Part shown: piece by piece, positions 1 through 7,868 of the stretch
How positions within the stretch are numbered: position 1 is the first letter of the stretch
How the letters are laid out: every line of letters begins with the position of its first letter
Assembly: GCA_037139855.1 (NCBI GenBank)
Contig: JBAXFM010000073.1
Location: 1 to 20,000, forward strand
DNA length: 20,000 nucleotides
Source: CAIVAT01 sp037139855
GTDB taxonomy: Bacteria; Bacteroidota; Bacteroidia; Bacteroidales; FEN-979
Reading direction: 5' to 3'
Program-made: the position numbers and the translations under genes
The notes under the pieces: model-generated
What the model was told of the DNA's origin: nothing
The model's database searches: none
Seen by the model: the letters and a program-made list of their open reading frames with translations, nothing else

Positions 1-287
1 GCTTCATAAAAATTATCAGCGATCTGTTTTTGTTCTTTGAAAACATCGCTTGCAAACATGTCGGGCATCATCAGGCAAAAAACAGCATCAGCCCCTTTAA
101 ATGCTTCAACCAGGAAATTCCTGTCATAACTGTTCCCGGCCAAAGCCTCTGCCCCTAAATCAACCAACTCTTTTAATTTATCGGCGTTACGGGCGATAAC
201 GGTTACTTTCTGACCGTGGGCAAGCAATTCCGTTGAAACGATTTTTCCGATTTTTCCGGTAGCTCCTGTGATTACGTACTTTTTCAT
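1..287 (-). CDS. NmrA-like NAD(P)-binding oxidoreductase (partial, C-terminus off the left edge)
   Basis: The first 95 codons are visible; the gene starts with ATG at 287 and runs off the window. The protein begins MKKYVITGATGKIGK, a Rossmann fold with the TGATGxxG dinucleotide-binding loop of atypical short-chain dehydrogenases (NmrA / quinone reductase 2 type). It continues with a second strand ending VIAR, where the adenine ribose or NADP phosphate is normally bound, and then a predicted strand GADAVFCLMMPD. Family members reduce quinones or aldehydes, or act as redox sensors; the substrate cannot be read here. It follows a MarR-type regulator on the same strand after 57 bases and has its own palindromic operator, so it is probably the regulator's main target. 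The family is fairly certain, the exact activity is not. Confidence 0.85.
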   Translation of the reverse strand, partial: MKKYVITGATGKIGKIVSTELLAHGQKVTVIARNADKLKELVDLGAEALAGNSYDRNFLVEAFKGADAVFCLMMPDMFASDVFKEQKQIADNFYE

Positions 288-313
288 ATTAAGGTAGTTT
301 AAAGTGAATATAT

Positions 314-329
314 ATTTGTATATACAAAT
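314..329. promoter_or_regulatory. Palindromic operator before the NmrA-like gene
   Basis: ATTTGTATATACAAAT is a perfect 16-base palindrome with core TTGTA-N2-TACAA. Its core ends 28 bases before the oxidoreductase start codon. The same core recurs 25 bases before the upstream MarR gene at 799-810. Palindromes of this size are typical MarR binding sites. I infer that the neighbouring MarR protein binds both. Confidence 0.65.
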
Positions 330-344
330 GGTTAATTAAAAATT

Positions 345-773
345 TTATTTCGTGTCCAATTTTAAAGCTGACTGATAAATATTTCCTGTTAACTGATGGG
401 CTTTTTCTTCGCCAAGAACATCAACAAAACGCATAAAAAGCTTATACCATGCTGCTTTTATCGCTTCATTGATTTCCACTGATCCCGATGTCGGATAAAT
501 CAGGGTTGTCCGTCCTTCGTTGTGTTTTTTCACCAACTGCTGGTTTTCAAGTTTTTCCAGAAGTCTCGACACGGTGGAAGGAGTCAGCATCATGATCTCT
601 GCCAGTTCACCGGCCTGGATTCCGGGATTTTTATTCACCGTCATGACCACAAAAGCATAGCTTGGCGCAAGGTTTACCACCGAGAACTCCTCTTCTGCCA
701 TTTTGGTGACGATTCGGGCCAGCGCATTGGCGGAAAAGTATAAACATTTACAGTATTCGGCTTTGTCTTTCAT
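345..773 (-). CDS. MarR-family winged-helix transcriptional regulator
   Basis: This 142-residue protein has the usual MarR length. Residues about 54-75 (GELAEIMMLTPSTVSRLLEKL) form the helix-turn-helix, with recognition helix around TPSTVSRLLEKL, and residues about 82-93 form the wing. The terminal segments would form the dimer interface. Cys8 and Cys10 lie in the N-terminal helix (EYCKCLYF); some MarR proteins sense oxidants or quinones through cysteines, so redox sensing is possible but unproven. It lies upstream of an NmrA-like oxidoreductase on the same strand. Both genes carry the TTGTA-N2-TACAA palindrome, suggesting autoregulation and control of the reductase. The ATG at 773 lies only 8 bases after a consensus -7 promoter box, implying a very short or absent leader. 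Confidence 0.9.
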   Translation of the reverse strand: MKDKAEYCKCLYFSANALARIVTKMAEEEFSVVNLAPSYAFVVMTVNKNPGIQAGELAEIMMLTPSTVSRLLEKLENQQLVKKHNEGRTTLIYPTSGSVEINEAIKAAWYKLFMRFVDVLGEEKAHQLTGNIYQSALKLDTK

Positions 774-781
774 TCAGGGTG

Positions 782-811
782 CAAAGATAAATAAAAGTTT
801 GTACATACAAG
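782..811 (-). promoter_or_regulatory. Promoter with overlapping operator for the MarR gene
   Basis: On the minus strand, TATCTTTG at 789-782 matches the Bacteroidota -7 consensus TAnnTTTG. A TTG at the -33 position lies 18 bases upstream, inside the palindrome TTGTA-N2-TACAA (799-810). A repressor bound there would cover the -33 region, consistent with negative autoregulation. The start codon follows 8 bases after the -7 box. Confidence 0.65.
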
Positions 812-865
812 TATATATTTTCATTAATTTAATTTCATGTAAGGATTGTTTAAAAATTAAATAAA

Positions 866-1070
866 GAGCCCACTCCGAAAAGTGGTTTTGGGTGAATCTA
901 CCCACCCCCGGCCCCTCCCTGCAGGCAGGGAGGGGAGCGCTTTTCACAGGCAAAATACAGTATATCATGCTGTTGGCATAGTAGCGCTACTCCCCTCCCT
1001 TGAAAAGGGAGGGGTCGGGGGTGGGTAGTTTGAATGCGAACATTTTATACAGACTTTTCGGAGTGGGCTC
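866..1070. mobile_element. MITE-like non-coding palindromic element, 205 bp
   Basis: The ends are perfect 18-bp inverted repeats, GAGCCCACTCCGAAAAGT at 866-883 and its complement at 1053-1070. They are flanked on both sides by AATAAA (860-865 and 1071-1076), a candidate 6-bp target-site duplication, although AT-rich sequence weakens that point. A second inverted pair lies inside (898-919 against 1007-1028, one mismatch). Each inner arm folds on itself as a C-rich/G-rich hairpin: CCCCTCCCTGC with GCAGGGAGGGG at 912-935, and CCCCTCCCTT with AAGGGAGGGG at 992-1014. No transposase is present. Short reading frames inside it are by-products of the repeats. It would be mobilised in trans if it is a MITE. 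Apart from promoter signals before the MarR gene, I see nothing else in the 774-1095 gap. Confidence 0.65.
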
Positions 1071-1095
1071 AATAAATAACCTTTTAACGGATGCC

Positions 1096-1935
1096 CTAAA
1101 CTGTCTCCAGGGCAAAGCTTTCTTTCAGCCTGATTCCCTTTTCAGCAACTTCCACCGTGCAGCATTCGCGGTAAAGATCGTGCTCAAAGAACAGAATATA
1201 ACCGTTTTGAGCGGCTTCGGTCATGAATGCTTCCTTTTCCCTGAGTGTGATGAGCGGACGGGTGTCGTAGCTCATCACCCATGGCAGCGGAATATGCGCG
1301 GCAGAAGGAAGCAGATCGGCCATATATACGACCGTTTTGCCTTTGTATCGTATGAAAGGTATCACTTGTCCGTCGGTGTGGCCATCGAAAATGCGGACAG
1401 AAACATTCGGGAAAAGTTCCGTGTTGCCGTCAATCAGCTCCAGCCGTCCTTTTTCTTTAATCGGCAGGATGTTTTCTTTCAGGAAGGAAGCTTTTTCACG
1501 GTTATTGGGATTGGTTCCCCACTCCCATTGCTGGCGGCTTGTCCAATAGGTGGCGTTTTTAAAAGTAACCTCATAACCGGTCTTATCGGTATTCCAGCGA
1601 ACAGCGCCTCCTGCATGGTCAAAATGGAGATGGGTCAGGATCACGTCAGTGATATCATCCATGGAAAACCCGTTGACTGCAAGCGATTTTTCAAGCGTGT
1701 CATCCCCGTTGAGGTGATAATTTGAAAAGAACTTTTCTGTTTGCTTGTCACCGATTCCGCAGTCGATCAGAATTTTACGGTCGCCATCCACGATCAGCAA
1801 ACAACGCATCGACCAGTTGCAGAGATTGTTTTCATCGCTGGGATAGGCCTTACCCCAGATCACCTTGGGTACTACGCCAAACATGGCGCCACCGTCGAGC
1901 ATTAAATTACCTGTTTGTATTGGATATAGTTGCAT
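1096..1935 (-). CDS. Metallo-beta-lactamase-fold hydrolase
   Basis: This 279-residue protein carries the binuclear metal site of the fold: HLHFDH at residues 102-107, His186 in GHTDGQ, Asp207 in ADLLP and His252 near the C-terminus. The arrangement resembles the lactonase/AiiA-like and glyoxalase II-like branches, whose members open lactones or thioesters. No signal peptide is visible, so it is probably cytoplasmic. It lies 120 bases downstream of butyrate kinase on the same strand, separated by an inverted repeat that may end or weaken operon transcription. A role in acyl-thioester or lactone hydrolysis would fit the acyl-CoA context, but substrate cannot be assigned. The start ATG at 1935 leads directly into the first strand of the fold. 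Confidence 0.88.
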   Translation of the reverse strand: MQLYPIQTGNLMLDGGAMFGVVPKVIWGKAYPSDENNLCNWSMRCLLIVDGDRKILIDCGIGDKQTEKFFSNYHLNGDDTLEKSLAVNGFSMDDITDVILTHLHFDHAGGAVRWNTDKTGYEVTFKNATYWTSRQQWEWGTNPNNREKASFLKENILPIKEKGRLELIDGNTELFPNVSVRIFDGHTDGQVIPFIRYKGKTVVYMADLLPSAAHIPLPWVMSYDTRPLITLREKEAFMTEAAQNGYILFFEHDLYRECCTVEVAEKGIRLKESFALETV

Positions 1936-1958
1936 AGGCTTTTTAAACGAAATAATTC

Positions 1959-2051
1959 AAAATGCAAAAGTCAAAAGTCAAATGGCAAAACTGGGAATCG
2001 CATTCATCCTCTACAATTTTGCCATTTGACCTTTGCATTTTGCCATTTGAC
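1959..2051. repeat. Inverted repeat between the butyrate kinase and MBL genes
   Basis: GTCAAATGGCAAAA at 1977-1990 is matched by two complementary copies, TTTTGCCATTTGAC at 2017-2030 and 2038-2051. The block AAAATGCAAAAGTCAAA at 1960-1976 is matched with one mismatch at 2025-2041. On the minus strand the stem is followed by T-rich sequence, so it could act as a terminator or mRNA-stabilising hairpin after butyrate kinase. The alternative pairings suggest expansion of a short repeat. Confidence 0.6.
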
Positions 2052-2055
2052 TTTT

Positions 2056-3132
2056 TTAAACATATTCCTGAACAGTCATCTCTCCCTTAAGTACGCGAAG
2101 CGCATTTCCTGCCATGGCCTGAAGCTCATTGTCGCCGGCATAAAGGAAGATCGGGGCAAATTTTTCAACATGCTCAATGATGTTGCGTACCACAAACTGG
2201 CTGTGGGCAATGTCGCCGGTAATGAGAATGGCATCCGCCTCGCCTTTAAGCACGGCAAACATCTCTCCGATGCACTTGGACACCTGGTAAGCCATGGCCT
2301 CCATGATCAGTTTGGCATGTGCATCGCCATTATTGATGCGATTTTCGATTTCCAATATATCTCTGGTTCCCAAATGGGCGTTCACACCTCCGCAATGGGT
2401 GAGCAAACACAACATTTCATCGAGTGTTTTTGTGCCACTGAAACACATTTTCACAACATCGCCTGTGGGCAAGGAACCACTGCGGACCATTGAAAACGGA
2501 CCATCTCCTTCAAAACCCTGGTTAACATCGATTACACGGCCTTTCCGGTGGGCGCCAACAGTTGTTCCGTTTCCGATATGTGCCACGATGAGGTTCAGCT
2601 CATCATACTTCTGTTTGTGTGTTTCGGCGTGCATCTTTGCAACAGCCTTCTGGTTGAGCGCGTGGAAGATCGATTTCCGCTTGATGTCGGGCGATCCGGT
2701 AATTCGGGCAAGATCATGAAACTCATCCACAACCGTAGGGTCGGCAATCATGGCCTTTGACCCGGGAACGTCGGCTGCAATGGCATCGGCAAGCAATCCG
2801 GCAATGTTGATGATATCTTCGCCTACAGGGCTGTGCAGGAGATCTTTCTTCAGCAGTTCGTTCACTTCAAAAACGCCTGATCGTACCGGTTTGATCAATC
2901 CTCCGCGGGAGATTACGATCTTCAGCTCATCCAGGCTGAACTCATTGTTTTTAATCTCCCTGAGAACGCTGTCTTTACGATACTGAACCTGGTCGTATAT
3001 CGTTTTAAAAGGTGCAAGCTCTTCGGCCGAATGTCTTCGGCTAATCATATACAGGAGCTTGTGGTTTTGGTAAACAGCAATTTGTGTGAGGTAATCCTTG
3101 GGATTGACAACCAAAATGTTAAACAGGGTCAT
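2056..3132 (-). CDS. buk: Butyrate kinase
   Basis: The enzyme phosphorylates butyrate, or in the energy-conserving direction moves phosphate from butyryl phosphate to ADP. The 358 residues match the usual family length of about 355. It shows the acetokinase/ASKHA core: start LFNILVVNPKDY, ISRGGL near residues 75-80, AHIGNGTTVGAH near 184-195 (phosphate-binding loop), GDGPFSMVRSGSLP near 209-222, GDIAH at 306-310 and the C-terminal AGDNELQAMAGNA. The ATG at 3132 was chosen over an upstream in-frame codon at 3195, because it begins the conserved fold and avoids overlapping icmF, which ends 19 bases upstream. Co-directional order acd-icmF-buk implies co-transcription. Branched substrates such as isobutyrate are also used by some members. 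No phosphotransbutyrylase is adjacent. Confidence 0.92.
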   Translation of the reverse strand: MTLFNILVVNPKDYLTQIAVYQNHKLLYMISRRHSAEELAPFKTIYDQVQYRKDSVLREIKNNEFSLDELKIVISRGGLIKPVRSGVFEVNELLKKDLLHSPVGEDIINIAGLLADAIAADVPGSKAMIADPTVVDEFHDLARITGSPDIKRKSIFHALNQKAVAKMHAETHKQKYDELNLIVAHIGNGTTVGAHRKGRVIDVNQGFEGDGPFSMVRSGSLPTGDVVKMCFSGTKTLDEMLCLLTHCGGVNAHLGTRDILEIENRINNGDAHAKLIMEAMAYQVSKCIGEMFAVLKGEADAILITGDIAHSQFVVRNIIEHVEKFAPIFLYAGDNELQAMAGNALRVLKGEMTVQEYV

Positions 3133-3151
3133 ACGATGAATTTTAAGTGTT

Positions 3152-6100
3152 TTACATGTTGCGGCGATACTGTCCTCCAACCTCGAACAGCGCATCGGTA
3201 ATCTGTCCGATGGAGCAGTATTTGGCTGCCTCCATCAGGCTTTCAAAGATATTATTATTTTTTGTTGCCGCCCTCTTCAAATTTTCAATCATCAGGGCTG
3301 AAGTTGAAGCATTTGTTTTGTGCAGGTTTTCGAGCATGGTGATCTGGTATTGTTTCTCCTCTTCAGTAGCCCGGATTACTTCACCAGGGAGAACGGTAGG
3401 AGAGCCCTTGCTTGAAAGGAAAGTATTGACCCCGATGATGGGCAGTTTTCCGGTGTGTTTGAGGGTTTCATAATAGAGACTTTCCTCCTGGATCCGGCTG
3501 CGCTGGTACATCGTTTCCATGGCGCCCAGTACACCGCCGCGTTCAGAAATGCGCTCGAATTCCAACATCACGGCCTCTTCTACCAGGTCGGTCAGCTCTT
3601 CAATAATGAAGGCGCCCTGCAACGGATTCTGATTTTTGGCCAACCCAAGTTCATTGTTGATAATCATCTGGATGGCCATGGCCCGGCGTACCGAATCTTC
3701 GGTTGGTGTGGTAATCGCCTCGTCATATGCATTGGTATGCAGCGAGTTGCAATTATCATAAATGGCATACAACGCCTGCAAAGTGGTCCGGATGTCGTTG
3801 AAGTCAATTTCCTGGGCATGAAGTGAACGCCCGGAAGTTTGAATGTGGTATTTCAACATTTGCGACCGGGCATCGGCATTGTATTTGAACTTCATGGCTT
3901 TAGCCCAGATAAGCCGTGCCACGCGACCGATCACTGAATATTCGGGATCAACGCCGTTGGAGAAGAAAAATGAGAGGTTGGGGGCGAACTTGTTAACATC
4001 CATTCCACGTGAAACATAATATTCCACGTAGGTAAATCCGTTGGCCAGGGTAAATGCCAGTTGCGAAATCGGATTGGCGCCGGCTTCCGCGATGTGATAA
4101 CCGGAGATGGAGACTGAATAGAAGTTCCTGACATTATTGTCGTTGAAATACTGTTGAATGTCGCCCATCATTTTCAACGCGAAATCGATGGAGAAGATGC
4201 AGGTGTTCTGAGCCTGGTCTTCCTTGAGTATATCGGCCTGAACCGTTCCACGAACCTGGCTAAGGGCCTCTTTTTTAAGCTTTTCATACACTGCCGGAGG
4301 CAATACCTGGTCGCCGGTAACACCCAGCAGCATCAATCCGAGTCCGGCGTTGCCCTGCGGCAGATCTCCCTGGTATTGAGGCCGCTGCGTACCTGCTTTT
4401 TTATAAATAGCGGCAATTTTCTTCTCAACCTCCTCTTTCATATCATGCTGGAGGATGTATTTTTCACATAATTGATCAATGGCTGCATTCATGAAATAGC
4501 CCACCATGGTTGGCGCAGGGCCGTTTATGGTCATCGAAACCGAGGTATTCGGGTTGACAAGGTCAAAGCCGGAGTAGAGTTTTTTTGCATCATCCAGGCA
4601 GGCGATGGAAACCCCGGCATTGCCGATTTTACCGTAAACATCGGGCATGACACCCGGATCAAAACCATACAATGTTACGGAATCAAAGGCCGTGGAAAGT
4701 CTGACGAAGGGCATGCCAAAAGAGACATAGTGGAAACGTTTGTTGGTACGTTCCGGACCGCCTTCACCGGCGAACATCCTGGTAGGGTCTTCTCCTTCGC
4801 GTTTGAACGGAAAAACGCCGGCGGCGTAGGGAAATTCGCCCGGAACGTTTTCACGCAGGGTCCACCTCAGGATGTCGCCCCAGGCCTCGTACCGGGGCAT
4901 CGAAATCTTCGGAATCCTTAGTCTTGAAAGTGATTCGGTATGTGTTTCTATTTTGATCTCTTTATCCCTGACTTTATAGATGTAGAAATCATCTTTGTAC
5001 GATTTAACCTTGTCATTCCAGCTCTTCAGAATGTCGTGATTATTTGGATCGAGTTGTTTGAGTGTTTGTTCGAACAGCAGGTCGAGTTCAAGCAGCATGC
5101 CGGTTTTGTTACAGGTTGCCGGGCCCGGAGAAGTTTTACCTCCTTCCGGATTTTCACGAAGCGTTTCAATGGTTTGGGCAATACCATAAAGTCGCTGGGC
5201 AACCTTTGCCTGCGCGATGGAATGGTGGTTATAATTACGCACAGTCTCAGCAATTTCAGCCAGGTAACGTGTTCTTGACGGGGGAATGATGAAAATTTTC
5301 TCCGTCAGTTCAATGTCTGTGCCAAATTGTGTGGGTAACGAAATACTGGTTTTGGTTTTAACGGTTTGAATCAGGGCCCTGTATAGTTCATTCACTCCCG
5401 GGTCGTTAAACTGCGACGCCACGGTGCCGTAAACCGGCATCTCTTCCACCGGCTTGTCGAAAAACTTATGGTTTCGCTGGTATTGTTTCTTTACATCGCG
5501 CAAGGCATCCAGCGCACCACGTTTATCGAATTTGTTAATGGCTACCATGTCGGCGAAATCTAGCATGTCGATCTTTTCAAGCTGACTGGCTGCGCCGTAT
5601 TCCGGGGTCATTACATAGAGGGAAACATCGCTGTGGTCCACAATTTCGGTGTCGGATTGGCCGATGCCCGATGTTTCGACAATGATCAGGTCAAATCCTG
5701 CCACTTTTGCCACGTTGATGGCATCTTTCACATATTTCGAAAGCGCCAGGTTCGATTGCCGGGTAGCGAGTGAACGCATGTAAACACGTGGGTTGAAAAT
5801 GGCATTCATCCGGATACGATCTCCCAGCAGGGCACCTCCCGTTTTACGTTTTGACGGGTCGATGGAGATGATGGCAAGGGTTTTATCTTGAAGGTCGGCC
5901 AGGAACCGGCGAACGATTTCATCGACCAGCGAAGATTTGCCTGCCCCGCCGGTTCCGGTAATACCCAGCACAGGGATTTTTTTCGCAGAAGCCTCTTTTT
6001 CTAATTTTTCAAGGAACGTATGACCTTTTTCCGGGAAATTCTCTGCGGCTGAAATCAGGCTGGCAATTTCTTTGAAATCTTTGTTGTGAAGCTTCTCCAA

Positions 6101-6562
6101 ATCGAATTCATCATTGTTACCAACGGGGAAATCACATTTCATCAGCACATCGTTAATCATTCCCTGCAGGGTCATTTCACGCCCGTCGTCTGGCGAATAG
6201 ATCCGTGTGATGCCATAACCCTGTAATTCTGCGATTTCCTGTGGTAAAATGACGCCACCCCCCCCGCCGAAAATCTGAATGTGACCGCAATTACGTTCAT
6301 GGAGCAAGTCAAACATATATTTAAAGTACTCCATGTGCCCACCCTGGTAGGAGGTAATGGCAATCGCCTGAACATCCTCCTGGATGGCGCAGTCAACCAC
6401 TTCCTGAACCGAACGGTTATGCCCAAGATGGATTACCTCGGCGCCGCTGGCCTGCAGGATCCGGCGCATGATGTTGATGGCAGCATCGTGACCATCAAAA
6501 AGTGATGCTGCCGTAACGATTCGGATATGATGAATGGGTTTGTAAACTTCGGGGGTGTTCAT
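3152..6562 (-). CDS. icmF: Fused isobutyryl-CoA mutase (B12-binding, G-protein chaperone and mutase domains)
   Basis: This 1136-residue adenosylcobalamin enzyme interconverts isobutyryl-CoA and n-butyryl-CoA. The domain order matches IcmF: a B12-binding domain (residues about 12-145) with DGHD and cobalt-ligand His25; a MeaB-like GTPase (about 195-405) with P-loop GTGGAGKSS near 203-211, SIDPSKRKTGGALLGDR, VETSGIGQSD and NKFD at 343-346; a linker; and the mutase barrel (about 545-1136). Two residues separate this enzyme from methylmalonyl-CoA mutase. Phe597 in TRMFAG aligns with the substrate-binding Tyr (89), and Gln785 in EDQAQNTC with the Arg (207), of the Propionibacterium enzyme. This Phe/Gln pair is the isobutyryl-CoA mutase signature. 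The gene lies 34 bases after acd and 19 before buk. The built-in G protein loads and protects the cofactor. Confidence 0.95.
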   Translation of the reverse strand: MNTPEVYKPIHHIRIVTAASLFDGHDAAINIMRRILQASGAEVIHLGHNRSVQEVVDCAIQEDVQAIAITSYQGGHMEYFKYMFDLLHERNCGHIQIFGGGGGVILPQEIAELQGYGITRIYSPDDGREMTLQGMINDVLMKCDFPVGNNDEFDLEKLHNKDFKEIASLISAAENFPEKGHTFLEKLEKEASAKKIPVLGITGTGGAGKSSLVDEIVRRFLADLQDKTLAIISIDPSKRKTGGALLGDRIRMNAIFNPRVYMRSLATRQSNLALSKYVKDAINVAKVAGFDLIIVETSGIGQSDTEIVDHSDVSLYVMTPEYGAASQLEKIDMLDFADMVAINKFDKRGALDALRDVKKQYQRNHKFFDKPVEEMPVYGTVASQFNDPGVNELYRALIQTVKTKTSISLPTQFGTDIELTEKIFIIPPSRTRYLAEIAETVRNYNHHSIAQAKVAQRLYGIAQTIETLRENPEGGKTSPGPATCNKTGMLLELDLLFEQTLKQLDPNNHDILKSWNDKVKSYKDDFYIYKVRDKEIKIETHTESLSRLRIPKISMPRYEAWGDILRWTLRENVPGEFPYAAGVFPFKREGEDPTRMFAGEGGPERTNKRFHYVSFGMPFVRLSTAFDSVTLYGFDPGVMPDVYGKIGNAGVSIACLDDAKKLYSGFDLVNPNTSVSMTINGPAPTMVGYFMNAAIDQLCEKYILQHDMKEEVEKKIAAIYKKAGTQRPQYQGDLPQGNAGLGLMLLGVTGDQVLPPAVYEKLKKEALSQVRGTVQADILKEDQAQNTCIFSIDFALKMMGDIQQYFNDNNVRNFYSVSISGYHIAEAGANPISQLAFTLANGFTYVEYYVSRGMDVNKFAPNLSFFFSNGVDPEYSVIGRVARLIWAKAMKFKYNADARSQMLKYHIQTSGRSLHAQEIDFNDIRTTLQALYAIYDNCNSLHTNAYDEAITTPTEDSVRRAMAIQMIINNELGLAKNQNPLQGAFIIEELTDLVEEAVMLEFERISERGGVLGAMETMYQRSRIQEESLYYETLKHTGKLPIIGVNTFLSSKGSPTVLPGEVIRATEEEKQYQITMLENLHKTNASTSALMIENLKRAATKNNNIFESLMEAAKYCSIGQITDALFEVGGQYRRNM

Positions 6563-6596
6563 TTAATTTTGTTTTCCAAAAAATACCTGGGAATTT

Positions 6597-7739
6597 TTAA
6601 TCAGTCGCAATCGCCCTGGAGATAATCATCAGCTGGATTTCACTTGTACCTTCATAGATCTGAGTGAGTTTTGCTTCCCGCATGAGGCGCTCCACATGAT
6701 ATTCCTTCACATAGCCATATCCACCGTGGATCTGAACAGCTTCTGTGGTTACATACATGGCGGTTTCAGCCGCCCAGTATTTTGCCATGGCGCTGGCAGT
6801 GCCATAAGGTTTACCCTGGTCTTTGAGCCAGGCTGACTTCAGACAAAAATAGCGTGCTGCTTCAATGCGGGTGTGCATCTCGGCCAGCTTAAAGGCAATG
6901 GCCTGGTGGTTGATAATTTCGGTTCCGAATGTTTTTCGTTCTTTCGAATATTGCAACGCCCGGTCAAAGGCTCCCTGGGCGATGCCCAGCGCTTGTGCTG
7001 CTATACCAATACGCCCTCCCTCGAGGGTTTTCATGGCAAATTTGAATCCGAAACCATCCTCTCCCAGCCTGTTTTCTTTTGGCACGATCACATCGGTGAA
7101 CATCACGGAATGTGTATCACTGCTGCGCATTCCCATTTTATCCTCATGTGGCCCGAGGGTGATGCCGGGAGAATGACGGTCCACCACAAATGCATTGATT
7201 CCCTTATGGCCTTTTTCGGCATGGGTTTGAGCAATTAAGACATAGGTGGATGCCGAGTTTCCGCTGGTGATCCAATTCTTAACACCATTGACAAGATAGT
7301 GGTCTCCTTTGTCGATGGCGGTGGTTCGCTGGGAGGTGGCATCGGATCCTGCCTCAGGTTCAGACAGGAGGAAGGCGCCTATCTTCTCGCCACGGGCAAG
7401 TGGTTTCAGCCACTTCTCCTTCTGCGCTTCGTTTCCAAATGCCTCAATTCCGTAACACACCAGTGAATTATTCACCGACATAATCACAGAGACGGAGCTG
7501 TCGATTTTTGAAATCTCCTCCATGGCAAGCACGTACGAAATAGTATCCATCCCGCCGCCATCATACTTCGCATCAACCAGCATTCCCAGGAATCCAAGTT
7601 CCGCAAGCGCTTTAACATGATGTGTGGGAAATTCAGCGGTTGCATCGCGTTCCAATACGTCTTTGATCAGTTCGCGCTGAGCATAATCCCGTGCCGATTG
7701 ACGGATCATGATTTGTTCTTCTGTAAATTCGAAATTCAT
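6597..7739 (-). CDS. Acyl-CoA dehydrogenase, short-chain (butyryl- or isobutyryl-CoA) type
   Basis: This 380-residue FAD flavoprotein oxidises acyl-CoA to the 2,3-enoyl-CoA and passes electrons to electron-transfer flavoprotein. Visible family signatures are AFLLSEPEAGSDA near residues 128-140, VKNWITSG near 153-160, the ERKTFG substrate/FAD segment and the C-terminal motif YEGTSEIQ. Glu363 in that motif is the catalytic base position of short-chain members. Length matches the bacterial butyryl-CoA dehydrogenase family. It is the first gene of an apparent operon with icmF and buk, so butyryl-CoA/crotonyl-CoA or isobutyryl-CoA/methacrylyl-CoA are likely substrates. Sequence alone does not decide between them. 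EtfAB is not in the window. Confidence 0.92.
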   Translation of the reverse strand: MNFEFTEEQIMIRQSARDYAQRELIKDVLERDATAEFPTHHVKALAELGFLGMLVDAKYDGGGMDTISYVLAMEEISKIDSSVSVIMSVNNSLVCYGIEAFGNEAQKEKWLKPLARGEKIGAFLLSEPEAGSDATSQRTTAIDKGDHYLVNGVKNWITSGNSASTYVLIAQTHAEKGHKGINAFVVDRHSPGITLGPHEDKMGMRSSDTHSVMFTDVIVPKENRLGEDGFGFKFAMKTLEGGRIGIAAQALGIAQGAFDRALQYSKERKTFGTEIINHQAIAFKLAEMHTRIEAARYFCLKSAWLKDQGKPYGTASAMAKYWAAETAMYVTTEAVQIHGGYGYVKEYHVERLMREAKLTQIYEGTSEIQLMIISRAIATD

Positions 7740-7789
7740 AGAATTTTATATAAAATGTTAACAATAAGTCACTTGGGGATTTCTGGATA

Positions 7790-7797
7790 CAAAAATA
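7790..7797 (-). promoter_or_regulatory. Candidate -7 promoter box for the acd-icmF-buk operon
   Basis: Read on the minus strand this is TATTTTTG, a match to TAnnTTTG, about 50 bases before the acd start codon in the only sizeable gap upstream of the operon. I see no convincing -33 TTTG at standard spacing, so this is tentative. Confidence 0.35.
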
Positions 7798-7868
7798 CAA
7801 TTTATTTTGGTCTTTTCCTTGTAAACCGGGCTGAGATTCTGAAAAAAGCCTGAAACACACAGGATCAT

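Noticed and set aside
774..968. Minus-strand open frame of 64 codons
   Set aside because: It runs through the left half of the inverted-repeat element, and its sequence is dictated by the GC-rich hairpin. No domain or start signal supports it.
1000..1725. Plus-strand open frame of 241 codons
   Set aside because: It is antisense to the metallo-beta-lactamase-fold gene, which has full catalytic motifs, and it begins inside the repeat element.
1096..1935. Assignment of the MBL-fold protein as a quorum-quenching lactonase
   Set aside because: The metal ligands fit, but the fold covers many reactions and no substrate-specific residues can be read. Only the fold is claimed.
1930..2493. Plus-strand open frame of 187 codons
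   Set aside because: It is antisense to butyrate kinase and the adjoining inverted repeat, with no recognisable protein features.
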